Origin: Blattamonas nauphoetae
Taxonomy: Eukaryota; Preaxostyla; Oxymonadida
Direction: 5' to 3'
Assembly: GCA_033064195.1 (NCBI GenBank)
Contig: JARBJD010000008.1
Span: 310,001 to 374,000 of the forward strand
DNA: 64,000 nt
Shown: in pieces, positions 1-10,863 of the stretch
Numbering within the stretch: the stretch's first letter is position 1
Layout of the letters: each line of letters begins with the position of its first letter
The notes under the pieces: generated by a model
The model's database searches: none
What the model was told of the DNA's origin: nothing
The model's input: the letters and a program-made list of their open reading frames with translations, nothing else
Program-made: the position numbers and the translations under genes

Positions 1-1248
1 CGGGCCGACCGCAGCCCCATCATCCCTTCCTTCTCGCACACCAAAGCCCGCTCTCTCACCCACTCTTCGTCCAACCTCTCGGCTCTGAAACCACGCCAGC
101 TTCCAACGAACCACAACGAGATCCCTCTCTCGCATGTCAACAAGTGCGACCAAGTTCCGCTCAGTCTGGTGGTTGAGGAGAAATGGTCTTTCGAGGTAGA
201 CGAGAAGAAACGAGTGATCTCGACGGAAGTGTCTGCTCCCGAACCGCCAGTACTCAACGAACAGCCACGCAAGACAGCAGAAGACGACGAAGAAAGGAAT
301 CTGTACGTCAAGAAGCGGAAAGTCACCATCCTCACGCAGCCCCTCTCGACCTTCAAAGAAGAGACCGTCCCAGACACTCCATCGGAGCCACTCCCAGACG
401 AAGAGAAGAAGGAAGAGAAGGCACTCGTCAAACTCGTCCGCCAGCCGATCATCCACACCACACACTCCAAAGCAACTGTTCGCATATACTCGCTGCCTTC
501 CTTCACTCTCACCTTTTCTGTTCCACCGAAAGTGAAGAAGGCCATCCCGTCTCCGGTCGAATTGACAGTCACTTCACACACGACAGTCACCATCAAGTCC
601 AACTTGTCCCTCATCATTCTCCCACCAGAGTCAACTTCCACCGTTCTACTTCTGTCGCAATGCGAGATGGTGGACATCTCGATCGTCGACGACTGAGATT
701 CGGACGATGAAGACGACAGCACCATAACCATCCCAGCACTCCCCAACACACCAACCATCCTCGCTCAGCTCCAACACGACGAGGCCGAAAAGAAGCGAGA
801 CATCCAACAATTTGTGTGGGAGCGGGCGGGGAAGGTGAAGGTGCCGTTCAGAGGGGCCACCCCGATGACTCACATCATTGGCAAAGTGGGGCAGAGCAGC
901 GGTGCGTACGATAGCGGAGGAAGGTGGATGGTGGACTTGAAGAAGGGCGTGGATGCTTACGAAGCGGAAGAGAGGGAGGAAGAAGAGCGGCGGGCTCCCG
1001 AACGAAAACAGCTGCTCGCTCGCCGAAGTTTTGACTTTGACATGAAACGACAGGAATTGAGAGAGGAGAAGCGGAGAAAGAGACGAGAAGAAGAACAAGA
1101 GGTTCTGATGAAGCAAGCCAAGGAAATTGAGACCCTCTCCGAGACACCCTCCTCCTCTCAACCAGGGTGTTCCAAACGTACCCATATTTTTGTAGATCAC
1201 GATCACATTACCCAATTCTTTGAACTCACATCAAAAGAAGCTTTTTGA
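1..1248 (+). CDS. Charged coiled-coil protein, 5'-partial, with one in-frame TGA
   Basis: One reading frame is open from the first base of the window to the TAA/TGA at 1246-1248, broken only by a TGA at 694-696 inside an acidic run (IVDD, stop, DSDDEDD). The upstream part is Lys/Glu/Pro/Thr rich, and the downstream part (from about 780) has the conserved-looking stretch KVKVPFRGATPMTHIIGKVG, then a Glu/Arg coiled coil rich in EEREEEERR and REEKRRKRREEEQE. The same composition and frame on both sides of the TGA say this was one gene, so either the copy is recently inactivated, or the base is a sequencing error, or the stop is read through. The true start lies off the left edge. I do not recognise the family. 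No splice sites that would remove the TGA are obvious. Confidence 0.6.
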
Positions 1249-1374
1249 GAAGTACAATGACAATCGAATGATAATCTATGAAATACCGAGAAGAAAGACA
1301 AAGAGGTGGCCAACGGTAACCGAGAGAACGAGAGAGCCATTTTCACGCTTTCCTCAGTCCATTCCGTGCCATTC

Positions 1375-2888
1375 TCAGCTTACACAAGAAATCCCTGCGA
1401 CTCCCTTCTCTCCACTCACGCACTTGCAAGAAGACACATCGAGTGTCGGAGTGAAGAACGGTCCTTTCGAAAGTTTTGGTGTGCTGAAATGAATACGGCA
1501 TGGTTGGGAGGGGTCGAGAGTGGTGTCTGTGTTGTCGACGAGCAGAAAAAGCTGACCAGTGATCGACTGGCTGAGTATGGCAGTGAATGTGATGGTGTCG
1601 TCTCCTGTCTTCTCCACTCCCACACTTTGCAGAGAGGCTGTGATGGTTGGATCAGGCAGGAGGGCGCTGCTTGAGATGCCACCTTCGACGAAAAAGTATC
1701 GATGCGGTCACTTGTGACTGTTGTAATAGCGGTGTTAGAAAACCGCAAACCGTTAGAAAACCGCAACCAGCGTGATAAACCCGCCACTTCATTCATGTAT
1801 TATTATGTTTTTCTCATGGTCTCTACAGAAGGAATGAATGAGTTTTCTGGAAAAATGGTGAAAACAAAAATCGTTTGGGAGAAGTGTAATTCACCGCAAT
1901 GGGTCATGATTCAAACCAAAGTCTAAGATTCCATGCACAAGACTTGATTCGCGAGATTCCCACATAGTTGATGTTTCAACCAACACATGGAGATCTTTGT
2001 CAAGACCATTTGATCGAAGGAAGGACGATTCAGAGACTTTACGTGATTTAGTCTCCAAGGAAGAAACAAAGTGATGAAACTGAATTAAACCACATTTATC
2101 ACACATTTTGAAGGAAATCATTGACTTGGACAACAATGAATCCCGAAAGGAGTGGGATTCGATGACAAAGCACCATCTGAAGAATGATCAGGTTAAATTT
2201 CGTCACTTCACGATGATTTGGGATTAATTTTTTCAAAAGAAGTGATAAAAAAAGAATATAGTGTGAAGAAATAGTGAAATTGCGAGATTATGATGAAGAT
2301 CGTCCGGTTGCGGTTTTTCCAACACACGTTGCGGGTTTCTAAACGCGGGCGGTTTTCTAACACTACTATAAGTTTGTGAAAACGATGTCCGATCCTTGCC
2401 TCACATCCTTCAAAACAGCATTCGAGCAAAGTGAACGATCCATATTGCGTGCCCGGATAAACTGCAATTCCGCCTCCATCGAAATTCGTCGACACACTTT
2501 GGAATGAGCAGTGCGACGGTTTGAGGTCGGCATTTGCTACCGAGCTCTTCAGCCCACCACCTCTTCCATTTGAAGGAATGTCTTTGAAAGTGCAGAGGAA
2601 GAAGGACAGCGATGTTTCTTCAGGCTCCTTCTGCTGAATGTGGTGTTGGTAGGAGTGTGCTGGCTCTGTCCGCTTGGATCGAGTGAAGGACGTGTTTTGG
2701 CAGACGAGGTTTCCTCCTCGGTTGATGTCCATTCTTGCAGTGCCGGAAAGAGAATCGGCACATATGTCGAGTGACGATGACAAAAGGCGTTGGGAGAGAC
2801 GCTGCGGCGACGATTGGGGTGAGGAAAGCGAACACCATCGAGTGGTCTGCATCGCCCATTCCACCGGACACCCAGAATGGAGATGTGA
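1375..2888 (-). pseudogene. Family A (beta-helix/pseudokinase) gene remnant split by transposons
   Basis: Two minus-strand pieces match family A ectodomains. Segment 2369-2888 has the beta-helix signature (GGNLVCQNTSF, then short C-F-x-x-C turns such as LLECCFEGCEA, preceded by SQRLLSSSLD like SQRVVGSCVD of the copy at 25773-27145). Segment 1375-1726 has the next family A module (ITGQLFLLVDNTD and SSCKCVSGEKG). The pieces are separated by the 1729-2366 element, and the left end of the 2891-5413 element abuts the upstream side. Removing the elements at their TA duplications gives continuous homology, but the frame shifts between pieces, and the N-terminal signal region and the kinase part are missing. 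It is a dead gene fragment that served as target for two related insertions. Confidence 0.65.
1729..2366. mobile_element. Non-autonomous pogo-like TIR element (638 bp)
   Basis: Flanked by TA at 1727-1728 and 2367-2368. Terminal inverted repeats share GTGTTAGAAAACCGC at both ends, and subterminal copies of the AAACCGC/AAACCCGC word follow. These ends are close relatives of those of the 2891-5413 element. Around 1890-1925 the interior resembles the start of the transposase region of that element (PQWVMIQTKV against NQWAVIQIKM), so it looks like a decayed or internally deleted derivative and not a random MITE. It contains no long open frame. Confidence 0.75.
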
Positions 2889-3035
2889 TAGTCCTGTTAG
2901 AAAACCGCAAACTGACATAAATCCGCAACCCATGTTTCAAAAAGCGCCACTGTCTTGATTTTCCATTTTGACGAGCTCACTTCATCAACTGATAGATTTG
3001 CCTCATTTTTATCGTTGATGCGTTGAAAAACGTCC

Positions 3036-5233
3036 ATGTCTGTTGAGTCTGGGTTCAATCAATGGGCAGTCATTCAAATCAAGATGGACGAGTCCAATAC
3101 TCATGACGAGATTCATGAAGAACTGAAGAATCTCGGGTACAGGCGTCCATTTTCCTTTCCTTCAACAGAATTCCTGAACAAGGACAATGAGATTCAGCAA
3201 TTGTGTTCGATCACACCTTCTGTTGCCTCAGATGCCTCTAAATGGTCAGTTCATAGAGCAAGAAAAGCAGTCATGAATGGACGACCCGTCCAAGAAAGAG
3301 GGCGCCCGCCAATTCTATATGAAGACGAAAAGAATCAACTCGTTGAGGAAATACTTGAATTAAATGATATTGGTGTTTATCCAACGTACCACGAAATCAG
3401 CTTGATGGTATTCTTCTTGAGTTTCATAATATCTAGGTGAAAACAATTTCGGACAAACGTGAAAGCTTAGTTCACCGAGATGTTGATCCTCCGTCTCGGA
3501 GTTGGGTTTCTGAGTTTGTTAAACAGGAACCTCGCCTAAAAGGAAGCAAACCTACAGTAATGGCCCAAGCCAGAATTGCCGCTCAAACAAAATCTCATCT
3601 ACGACCATTTTACGAGATGCTGCAAAGACTTGATGATCCAGTTGCATACCCCCCTGCACTGCGGGTGAATTTTGATGAGACGAGTCTACTCGCCTCCCAA
3701 GCTGTCATTTCATTTCGCGTTGGACCATCGACCCGGAAAGAAGTCTTCGTCAAACCAATTAACCAAATCTTCAGCTGTACCGTGGTGTTCTTTACGTGTG
3801 CCGATGGAAGGAATTTACGGACGCATCTCATCCTACCAGACAAGTTCAACATTTCGGAAATTCAGGAGAGAGATGATGATGGAATGGTCATCCATTTCTC
3901 CCCAAAAGGGTGGATGACCAAAGAAGTCCTTTCAGAAATATTGCTGAAGTCAGTCAAACTGGATATTTTGGAAAAAAAAGAAAGAAGACATTTCCCACCC
4001 GAAGCAAGAAGTCTGCTGCTATTTGATGGGCACTCGTCCAGAAGAAATCCCGACGTGTGGCTTGAACTGGCTTCATACGGAATCGACGCTGTTTGCCTGC
4101 CTCCCAACGTTTCCGCATGGTGTCAACCAAATGACATCTATGTTAATGCGAATTTTAAAGCGGAACTCATCTCTATGGATCCCCTCCCTTCGAAGACGAA
4201 ATTGGCCGCTCATTTGCCCAAATGGTTGGATAAACTCGAGTCAAAAATACAACGCAGCCTAACAATCGATTCAACCAAAGCCTCTTTTAAAGACTCGGGG
4301 GTTTTCCCGGTGAACATGGATGTTGTTTGCCAGAATTGGAGTGAAGGAACCGGTTCTGCAAGTACGTCTCGATGTTTTGATATTACGTGCAAACTTCTTG
4401 GAAGTGATGAAGTACAGGCACTCTGGAGGCAAGACATTGCGAAGAAAACAAGAAAATCACCAGGCAACGAACTCGCCGGTGGTGAGGAGCGGGAACAAGC
4501 TAGGAACTTCTTCCTTCATTCTGAATCTGTGGATGTTTCGGAAATTACAGAATTAAATTCAAATGGTCCTGACCTTGGAGAACCCATTGAAATGACACCA
4601 TCTCCAATCAACTCTCGCTCAGCATCCTCCCCATCCGCGGCATCCGCCCGCCAACCATCTTCGGGATCCACCCCACCCGCGAGCCAACCATCTTCGGGAT
4701 CCTCCCCACCCGCGAGCCAACCATCTTCGGGATCCTCCCCACCCGCGAGCCAACTGTCTTCGTCATCCTCTCCACTTGCCCGCCAACCATTGGCGACCCC
4801 CTCCCCGTCCGTCCGTCAACTGTCTTCGTCATCCTCTCCACTTGCCCGCCAACCATTGGCGACCCCCTCCCCGTCCGTCCGTCAACTGTCTTCGTCATCC
4901 TCTCCACTTGCCCGCCAACCATTGGCGACCCCCTCCCCGTCCGTCCGTCAACTGTCTTCGTCATCCTCTCCACTTGCCCGCCAACCAGTGGCGACACCTT
5001 CCCCGTCAGCGAGTCAGCCTTCGGATGGTCAATCCGATGTTCTGATCTCTGTTGGAATTAAGCGAAAACTTGTGTTTGACGATGAATCGGAAGAGGAGAA
5101 CGAACGAATGCAAATGGACAAACCACGGAAGCAGATGAGATTTGAGGACCAGAACGACTTGGATGACTATGAATATGGAAAAGAGTGGGAAATGATGAAA
5201 TTGTTGACAGCCAACAGGCGGAAGAAAACATAA
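3036..5233 (+). CDS. Pogo/Tigger-type DDE transposase (DDE_1 family), two exons
   Basis: Exons 3036-3407 and 3437-5233 join in phase 0 across the 29-nt intron 3408-3436 (gtattc...ctag), giving about 722 residues. The N-terminal half has the CENP-B/Tc5-type helix-turn-helix region (GRPPILYEDEKNQLVEEI, then PPSRSWVSEFVKQ). The catalytic core shows VNFDET (D about 204), LLFDGHSS (D about 321) and CQPNDIYVNANFK (D about 357), i.e. the DD35D spacing typical of pogo relatives. It would cut and reinsert the surrounding element at TA targets. The C-terminal tail is a Ser/Pro minisatellite followed by an acidic/basic end, unusual for the family. Start chosen at the first ATG that precedes the DNA-binding region. 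Confidence 0.9.
4640..5014 (+). repeat. Coding minisatellite in transposase tail (33-bp and 66-bp units)
   Basis: First about three 33-bp units encoding QPSSGS(S/T)PPAS, then four 66-bp units at roughly 4751-4816, 4817-4882, 4883-4948 and 4949-5014 encoding SSSSSPLARQPLATPSPSVR. The first three 66-bp copies are virtually identical and the last has diverged. All units keep the frame, so copy-number change would alter only the length of a disordered linker. Confidence 0.9.
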
Positions 5234-5607
5234 CTTTCTTTGACCCATTTCAGTATTAATCATCACTTTCTCGCTTTTATTCAAAAAATGGGAAAATCCA
5301 AGTGAATGAGCGAAAAAGAAGGGAAAAAAGGAGTTGCCGTTTCATTGGTCTCGGTTGCGGGTTTTTCGACACTCGGTGCGGATTTCTGAACGCGGGCGGT
5401 TTTCTAACAGGACTATGAGACCGTTTGAGAGGATGGTGCATGAGTGGACACGCACATACGACGAGACGAGTGAGGCTGGCCCGATGACAGTTGAGTGATG
5501 CTCGACAGCTTGCTCCCTCCACTTCCTCGATTCTTTGTCTCCGTCACCGTCGTTTCCTCCTGGATGAGGTTCGCTTCTGTGAACATCATCATGGCTGTGT
5601 CGGCGTC

Positions 5608-6330
5608 TCAATAGCTATTTCTGACTGTAAAATGATGAACAGTGGTCGAGGAAGGAGGAGAATGCTTCATCGAGCGGATCAAAGAAAGGAAGTCGAGATT
5701 AGGATCTCTTCGTCCAAACAGGAGAGGATATCGGGAATATATCCGACTTGGTATCCGCAATAAAGTTAGCTTGAAGTGATTTTTGGGGCATTTGGTGAGG
5801 AAGACGGCGATTCTAGCGATCGACAGGAGAGTGTTGGAGGATGAGAAGAGGAAGTCCCAGGACGATCTTTCAACTTCAATACGATCAGTACAGGGTGAGT
5901 CAAAAGTTACCTGTTCTGAGGGCTGATCAAAGTCAGTTTTGAAAAAAGTGAGAAAAGAGAGTCTCAAGACGTGAAATGTTAAGAGAGTGATCATTACATC
6001 TCAATGGAATTCTCGTTCGTCTATTGTCAGAATTGGGGGTTGGCGAATGTTTTGCCATCATTCGCATCCTGTACTGTCCTCGATAAGAAAGAAATCAGTG
6101 AATGAGGTGGTGAGTAAACAATATAGTGACAATGATCTTAATTTGTTGGTTGTTTTCGAAATGATGGCAAGAAAACACAATTGTGGGGAGAAGGTTATAT
6201 TTGGCTCACCCTGTACCTTCGATAGCATTGGAAAAGAAGAACAAAGATGATAGTAAAGTTTGACAATTCTGCTGAAGTCGCGAATTGAGGTCGTTCGGAT
6301 TTGGAGGAGCTAAATCTGCAATATTAGACG
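5608..6330 (-). pseudogene. Hypothetical protein fragment interrupted by a MITE
   Basis: A minus-strand frame runs from about 6330 (YDQIILSSNIADLAPPNPND...) through LQQNCQTLLSSLFFFSNAIE to 6216. It resumes in phase after the element at 5889 (TDRIEVERSSWDFLFSSSN, LLSIARIAVFLTKCPKNHFK) and stops at 5608. Counting one TA, the frame is continuous across the insertion. The amino-acid texture (helical, Leu/Ser rich) looks like real coding sequence. The 5' end is not resolved, and further exons may lie toward 6600, where another open minus-strand stretch (EIILYLARCALAPQSSP) is in a different frame. I do not recognise the family. With the MITE in place the product would be truncated. Confidence 0.45.
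5891..6213. mobile_element. Mariner-type MITE (323 bp)
   Basis: TA duplications at 5889-5890 and 6214-6215 flank ends CAGGGTGAGTCAAAAGTTACC (left, first 20 bases) and CAGGGTGAGCCAAATATAAC (right, inverted). This TACAGGGTG-type terminus is common in mariner/Tc1 elements. There is no transposase inside. It lies within a minus-strand coding frame that is continuous without it. Confidence 0.8.
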
Positions 6331-6942
6331 AGAGAATTATCTGATCATAAACAAATGTTGACAATGATACAAAGAAGCTGACAATTTCTTGTTTTTATGG
6401 ATGATTTCTTCCTTGATCAATGTCGAGGAACGAGGAGAGGTTGGTGATGATTGAGGAGCCAATGCACATCTTGCGAGGTACAAAATGATCTCGAATGGGA
6501 GAAAATGGATATTCTTGTGATGAGACTCTTGTTGATAAGGATCGCGGTTGCATAGACGGCTGAGGATTCTTGTTCCAAAACAGGAGAACCGGAAATAGGT
6601 GATAATTGAACGGTGATACAATTGTAAATAGAACAAGAAGAGAAAATGAAAAATGAAAGAGAGGAAAAGCAGACTATTGAAAGTGAGAACGACCTAAATG
6701 AGGCAATAAAGTGGCGAATCGCCACTACAGAGAGTGGATGGGTAGGAAGATGAATACGTGGAAGAAACAAGTAAATCCATCTCATCACGCTCCCAGTTCA
6801 TTTTACACGCGCCACAAAGAGATTTGAGAAAAATGAACTACTGAGTTGGATTTATGATGGGAAAGAGTCAGAATACTCGTTCTCGCTTTCGGCTGACCAT
6901 TTAGTCTGCCTCTCCCAATGATGACCTGAACTTAATTAAACA
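6331..6942. other. Spacer without a confident gene
   Basis: Short overlapping open stretches occur on the minus strand, possibly upstream exons of the 5608-6330 gene, but no start, splice pair or known domain could be fixed. AT-rich homopolymer runs lie near 6930-6960. Confidence 0.4.
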
Positions 6943-7971
6943 ATACATTTTTCAATTTTTGAACTCTATTTTCGAAGGTCGCCCGCAAAATGGAACACCC
7001 TGCTCTCAACTCGCAGCAGACTCGAAGCGCTCAGCAGACCCCTTGCCCGCTCATCAGAAGCTGCCCTCCAATTCTTCGATGGCCTCGCTCCGTACACAAT
7101 CGAACAAGCTGAAAAAGCAACTCAGAGACGACACATCACATTGGGACTTGTTGAAAAATGCGAATGCCCACAATGCCAAGAGATCCTCGATGGCACACTG
7201 AAAAGCGGCTCGTTAAGACAGGAAAACGATGACAGCACACTCCAAACACTTCCCTCGACAATCAAAGTCTGCCCGCACCAGAACTGCCAGGAATGCATTT
7301 GCGAATTCTGCGGGAAAGTGGTTGGATCTCATTATTCAATTGCACAGGATCACCTCTACCAGGAAATGATCGAACTTGCCAAAACTGAGGTCCAGAAGGA
7401 GGTGGCGAAGATCAAGATCACTTCTGAGAACCGCTGGGCGTGCCCAAAGTGCAGCAAACCTCGCTTCGCCGAAGGACAAACAGAATTCTCGCACAACGAC
7501 AGATGAAGGCAGACACTCTAAAGGCGATGAACGAAATGCGGAAAGAAGCACAGACAAAGACAGCGAAAATGGAAATGAGAGTGAGTGGAGAAGAGAGAAC
7601 GAGGACGAACCTACTTCGGAGGAAGACCAGACGCGAATAGAAGCAGAAGAAACAGCGTCTGAGTGTTTGGAGTAGACGAGGCAGAAGATGGAGATGGTGC
7701 GTGAGATCAACACGCGGTTGGAGGAGACGAAGAGAGAGGTGGACGAGTGGATTGGAATGAACGAGAAGAGCCATTCCATCGAGACACACTAAAAGCCAAC
7801 CTGCGGTGTGTGTCTCATCTCATTCATCGTCTGTGCTTATCGTTCTTCCATGTCCTTCTCTCTTCAATCATTCTCGTCTCTGTTTTCCTTTCTTCCCTTC
7901 AGCATCGAGCACCTTCTCTCCAAAGACTGGCTCATCACGACCGACAAGCAGACAGATTGGGTGGGAGTGAT

Positions 7972-9338
7972 GGGGTTGACTATAAGCAATCCGTGAAAGT
8001 ATCTAGAATCAATCCATTTCGATCAAGCCCATCAGTCAGAGTTATGGTCTTCTCCATCCATTCGCACTTCACCCTTTCATTTGCATGCATATTGAGTTTC
8101 ATGAGTGAAGAAATGATTCTTTAATGCGATCTAGTTCTCAAAGTTGATCCTGAAAGATTGAGAGCCACGAAACGAATGAAATGAAAGAATAAGTCTATGA
8201 AGTGGAAAACAGAACGAACTCACAACAGAATCACACTTTTCACCCATCTTATCACAAGTCCGACATTCAAAGGATGCCTCATCGACGGCGTGGGAGGCAG
8301 AAGTCGCACAACTGGGTTCAGCCTCATCGTCTATCGTCCTCTCTCACAATCCCTCCATCTCCATCCCATTCGAACTCCTTCACATCATTTCCTCTCATCT
8401 GCCCACCCTCTTCCCACACATTCCATTCTTCGAAACGGAAAGGATCATTTTCGGGATGGGTCTGTGCTTTGTGATGGGCGCCTCGGGAACTGTCGGAATT
8501 ATCATGCCGAACGGAGATGTGAGTGTGTTCAACGTGTATGAATGGATGAAGCTCAATGAATGTGGTGAATCCACTGCTCGTCCTCGCTGGTACGTTCCAA
8601 TCATCCCAGAAGAGGCTGTGAATGAGGAGAATCGGATGATCAAGGAGTGTTTTGAAGTGATGGTGTTCCTAACGGAGATTGTGATGGACTCAAGCGAGGA
8701 GATGGTTGGTAAGGATGATGAAGCTCCTCGTCCTCTTCATTCTGAGAACTCAAATGAACTTTCAAGCACACAACGGATAAAACTCACCAAAACCATCCAC
8801 GCACTTCCATCAAGATTCTCATGCTACGCTTCATCCCTTGTCGCTCCCCAAAGTCCAAACGGTCACAGTTTCAAACTCTTACATCGCTGGTCCTGTCCTG
8901 TCATTCGAAGTGCTGAGAATGAGCCTTTTTGGCCCTAGACACGTCTGTGATGTCCGAGGGAGTCTTCTGAGAGTCATTGGGTAGCTGTTTTGTCAATGTT
9001 TGTCAACTTGGGAGATGATCATGTCGAAGGAGAGGGGGAGCATGGAAAAGAGAACAAGAGATTGATGTTTGAACATCCCACTGAAGAAATGTGGTGTTTG
9101 GGAGGTGAATGTTCATGGAATTGGAGTTACATGGATTCAACACCGGAATGGGTCGATCAAGACCTGGCGGGTTTCAGCCGAGTATTCTGGGGTTATTTCA
9201 CATTTTCAGCAGTCAAGAAGTGATGAAAATGAAAGAGTGAAGTGTGAATGGTTAATCGAGATGCAAAACTCGAATCGATGGGATTGATCGAAACGGATTG
9301 ATTATAGATACTTTGGCGGATTGATTATAGTCAACCCA
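7972..9338. mobile_element. Mutator-like element (1367 bp) with 9-bp TSD and gene-like cargo
   Basis: The 9-bp duplication GGGAGTGAT is at 7963-7971 and 9339-9347. Terminal inverted repeats of about 70 bp start GGGTTGACTATAA(G/T)CAATCC. There is no transposase. The interior carries an open stretch at 8456-8938 (GTVGIIMPNGDVSVFNVYEW) that looks like captured host coding sequence. Long TIRs plus a 9-bp TSD fit the Mutator superfamily (MULE). Deleting it with one TSD copy rejoins the flanks in the frame GGSDRVPSHHPHYLDD. Confidence 0.8.
8456..8938 (+). other. Gene-like cargo inside the Mutator-like element
   Basis: An open frame of about 160 codons from ATG to TAG lies wholly between the TIRs. 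Its first 90 codons (ASGTVGIIMPNGDVSVFN, then RPRWYVPIIPEEAVNEENRM) look like true protein, and the later part is Ser-rich. Unknown family. It may be a fragment of a host gene picked up by the transposon. No splice junctions were fixed. Confidence 0.35.
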
Positions 9339-10059
9339 GGGAGTGATAGAGTCCCTTCGCACCACCCGCACTACTTGGACGACCTCGGCGACAAGATCGG
9401 ATCGTATATGATGCTCTTCACTGAGAGCGACATGAGAAAGGTGAGGGAGTACTCCTATGCGCTGGAGAAGGGTGATGATAAAGTGAACAAGACACGGTTG
9501 CAGCGTACCCGAAGCAATTTGCAGTCCCAAACGACAATCCAGCCACTCCATGTTCCAACTCTTGCTAAACCAGCCAAAACGAAGATGGGAAAGAAGCCGT
9601 CACTCGTCCCTCTCTCGCCCGTCAAGCCCGTGCCCAACATCGACCCTCTCTTCCTCTTCAGGATCTCGTCGTCCTGTCCTTCCATGTTTTCTTCTCGTTC
9701 TGCCAGCTGATCGAGACTGAGACACGCCAACTGTGGGAGACTGTCATGACCATCCGCACGAGGTTTGATGATGTTGTGGAGATTCTGTGCAAAGCAGGCC
9801 GTCAGGCATCACACCACATGGGCGAAGCGAAATCACTTGCGGACGAACTCGACACGGTCATCGGAGCGATGATCGTCAACCTGAACTGTACCAACTGCCT
9901 GCAACTGATGAACGACCTGCCGTTCCTGCTGTTGCTTTCATTTACCCATTCTTTGGATCCATTCTCATTTCATCGATCTATCTCAAGTGCAATTTCTCTC
10001 TCAATACCATCACCAATGCATTTCTAGGAATATATAAGATGACTTTTTTCCAATATAGT

Positions 10060-10124
10060 TCGAATTCTGGGTTTTGGTGAATAAAAACGGGTTTTTTGAT
10101 TAAAAACGGGTTTTCTGAGGTACT
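10060..10124. mobile_element. Solo pogo-like terminus truncating a family B gene
   Basis: Reading the minus strand from 10124, the sequence GTACCTCAGAAAACCCG follows a TA at 10125-10126, and the AAAACCCGTTTTT word repeats three times over 60 bp. The layout copies the subterminal AAACCGC repeats of the two pogo-like elements at 1729 and 2891. No matching opposite end was found to the left, so only one end, or a deletion remnant, is left. Tentative. Confidence 0.35.
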
Positions 10125-10720
10125 ATTAGAAATGTCACAAACTGAGACGATGGAAGAATGACCTTCCAAAAGAGGTTTTCACGATGGCGGAATGGGTTGA
10201 TTGGAGCGGATGTCGAGTACGATCGGTCTGAGCTTGAGAGGAGGAGGAAGTCATCGATGGTTTCAATCAGATTCTTGACAAGCTCTTCATGTCCGGAAAT
10301 TGGCAGGATATGTAGTTGAACTGTCTCTAACACATTCGACACGAGTTCTGCCTCCACAAGATGATAATGTTCCGCAGTTCGACTGTTTGAGAGGATTAAG
10401 TTGAGGAATGCCAGCGATGAAGCAACCACTGTCGAGTGAGGTGATGATGTCAGAGTGAGAATGCTTCGAACAAAACCAGAATATGTTCCGTCTGATGGGA
10501 GAACGAGGTTATTTAGGTATTTCCGTGCAATTTCTGTGTTTTTCACTTTTGAACCGAGGGTCTTCAAAAACTGTGAAGCTCTGTCTTGAAGGGCTTTGTC
10601 AAATGAATGTTTTTTAGTCACGAGGGCAACGAGCGAGCTATAGATTGCTGATTCATCTCCGAAAGTTAAATCCAAGCTTGGATCATAATCCCTGAACGAT
10701 GTAAGTTCTGAGACGAACAT
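10125..10720 (-). pseudogene. Family B protein, 3'-truncated copy
   Basis: Minus-strand start near 10720 (FVSELTSFRDYDPSLDLTF). It keeps the family B core: ESAIYSSLVALVTKKHSFDK, LQDRASQFLKTLG, GFVRSILTLTSSPHST and VILPSSQFVTFLI. At the last motif, homology stops and a transposon-like terminus begins, adding a short foreign tail before a stop at 10100. About 120 C-terminal residues present in complete copies (354-355 aa) are gone. It lacks the WDDPP-type upstream motif seen before other copies, and is more divergent than the array members. Unlikely to be functional. Confidence 0.65.
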
Positions 10721-10863
10721 CCGTTTGGAATCAGAGGTGCACGATGGATGATAATGAGATGGAGCAGATTGACGAATTGATTCTTCTTGTATTATTAGAT
10801 TCAGATCGATCAGAACGAATAATGAGCCGATCGATTTGTGCAGGAATTACTTTCTTTCTCCAA

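Larger units (their letters stand above)
2891..5413 (+). mobile_element. Pogo-like (Tc1/mariner superfamily) DNA transposon, apparently full length
   Basis: The 2523-bp element sits between TA dinucleotides at 2889-2890 and 5414-5415. The left end reads GTCCTGTTAGAAAACCGC and the right end is its exact inverted complement. Subterminal repeats of an AAACCGC-like word lie inside both ends. It contains one transposase gene (3036-5233) joined across a 29-nt intron. Intact ends, exact TSD and an uninterrupted transposase suggest a recent insertion that could still be, or recently was, autonomous. It interrupts family A gene debris on its left side. Confidence 0.9.
6943..10026 (+). pseudogene. Zinc-finger/coiled-coil gene relic, split by a Mutator-like element
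   Basis: Host coding pieces lie on both sides of the 7972-9338 element. From about 6961 a frame reads RRSPAKWNTLLSTRSRLEAL, then a treble-clef-like zinc region (CECPQCQEI at 7162; VCPHQNCQECICEFCGK at 7267; WACPKCSKPRF at 7435). Further pieces form a coiled coil (KADTLKAMNEMRKEAQTK; RLEETKREVDEWIGMN), then after the element DDLGDKIGSYMMLFTESDM. At 9735-9915 comes VMTIRTRFDDVVEILCKAG ending in LNCTNCLQLMND, which looks like the first half of a RING/U-box finger. At least three frame changes separate these pieces, so the gene is not functional unless several introns are hidden. Product family unknown, perhaps a RING-type ubiquitin ligase-like protein. Confidence 0.5.

Noticed and set aside
183-1215. 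Alternative-frame and minus-strand open stretches over the first gene
   Set aside because: They are shadows created by biased codon use in the real frame and show no domain.
9240-9340. A tRNA-like or hairpin RNA in the repeated GATTGATTATAG stretch
   Set aside because: The symmetry is explained by the terminal inverted repeat of the 7972-9338 element. No tRNA arms could be folded by eye.
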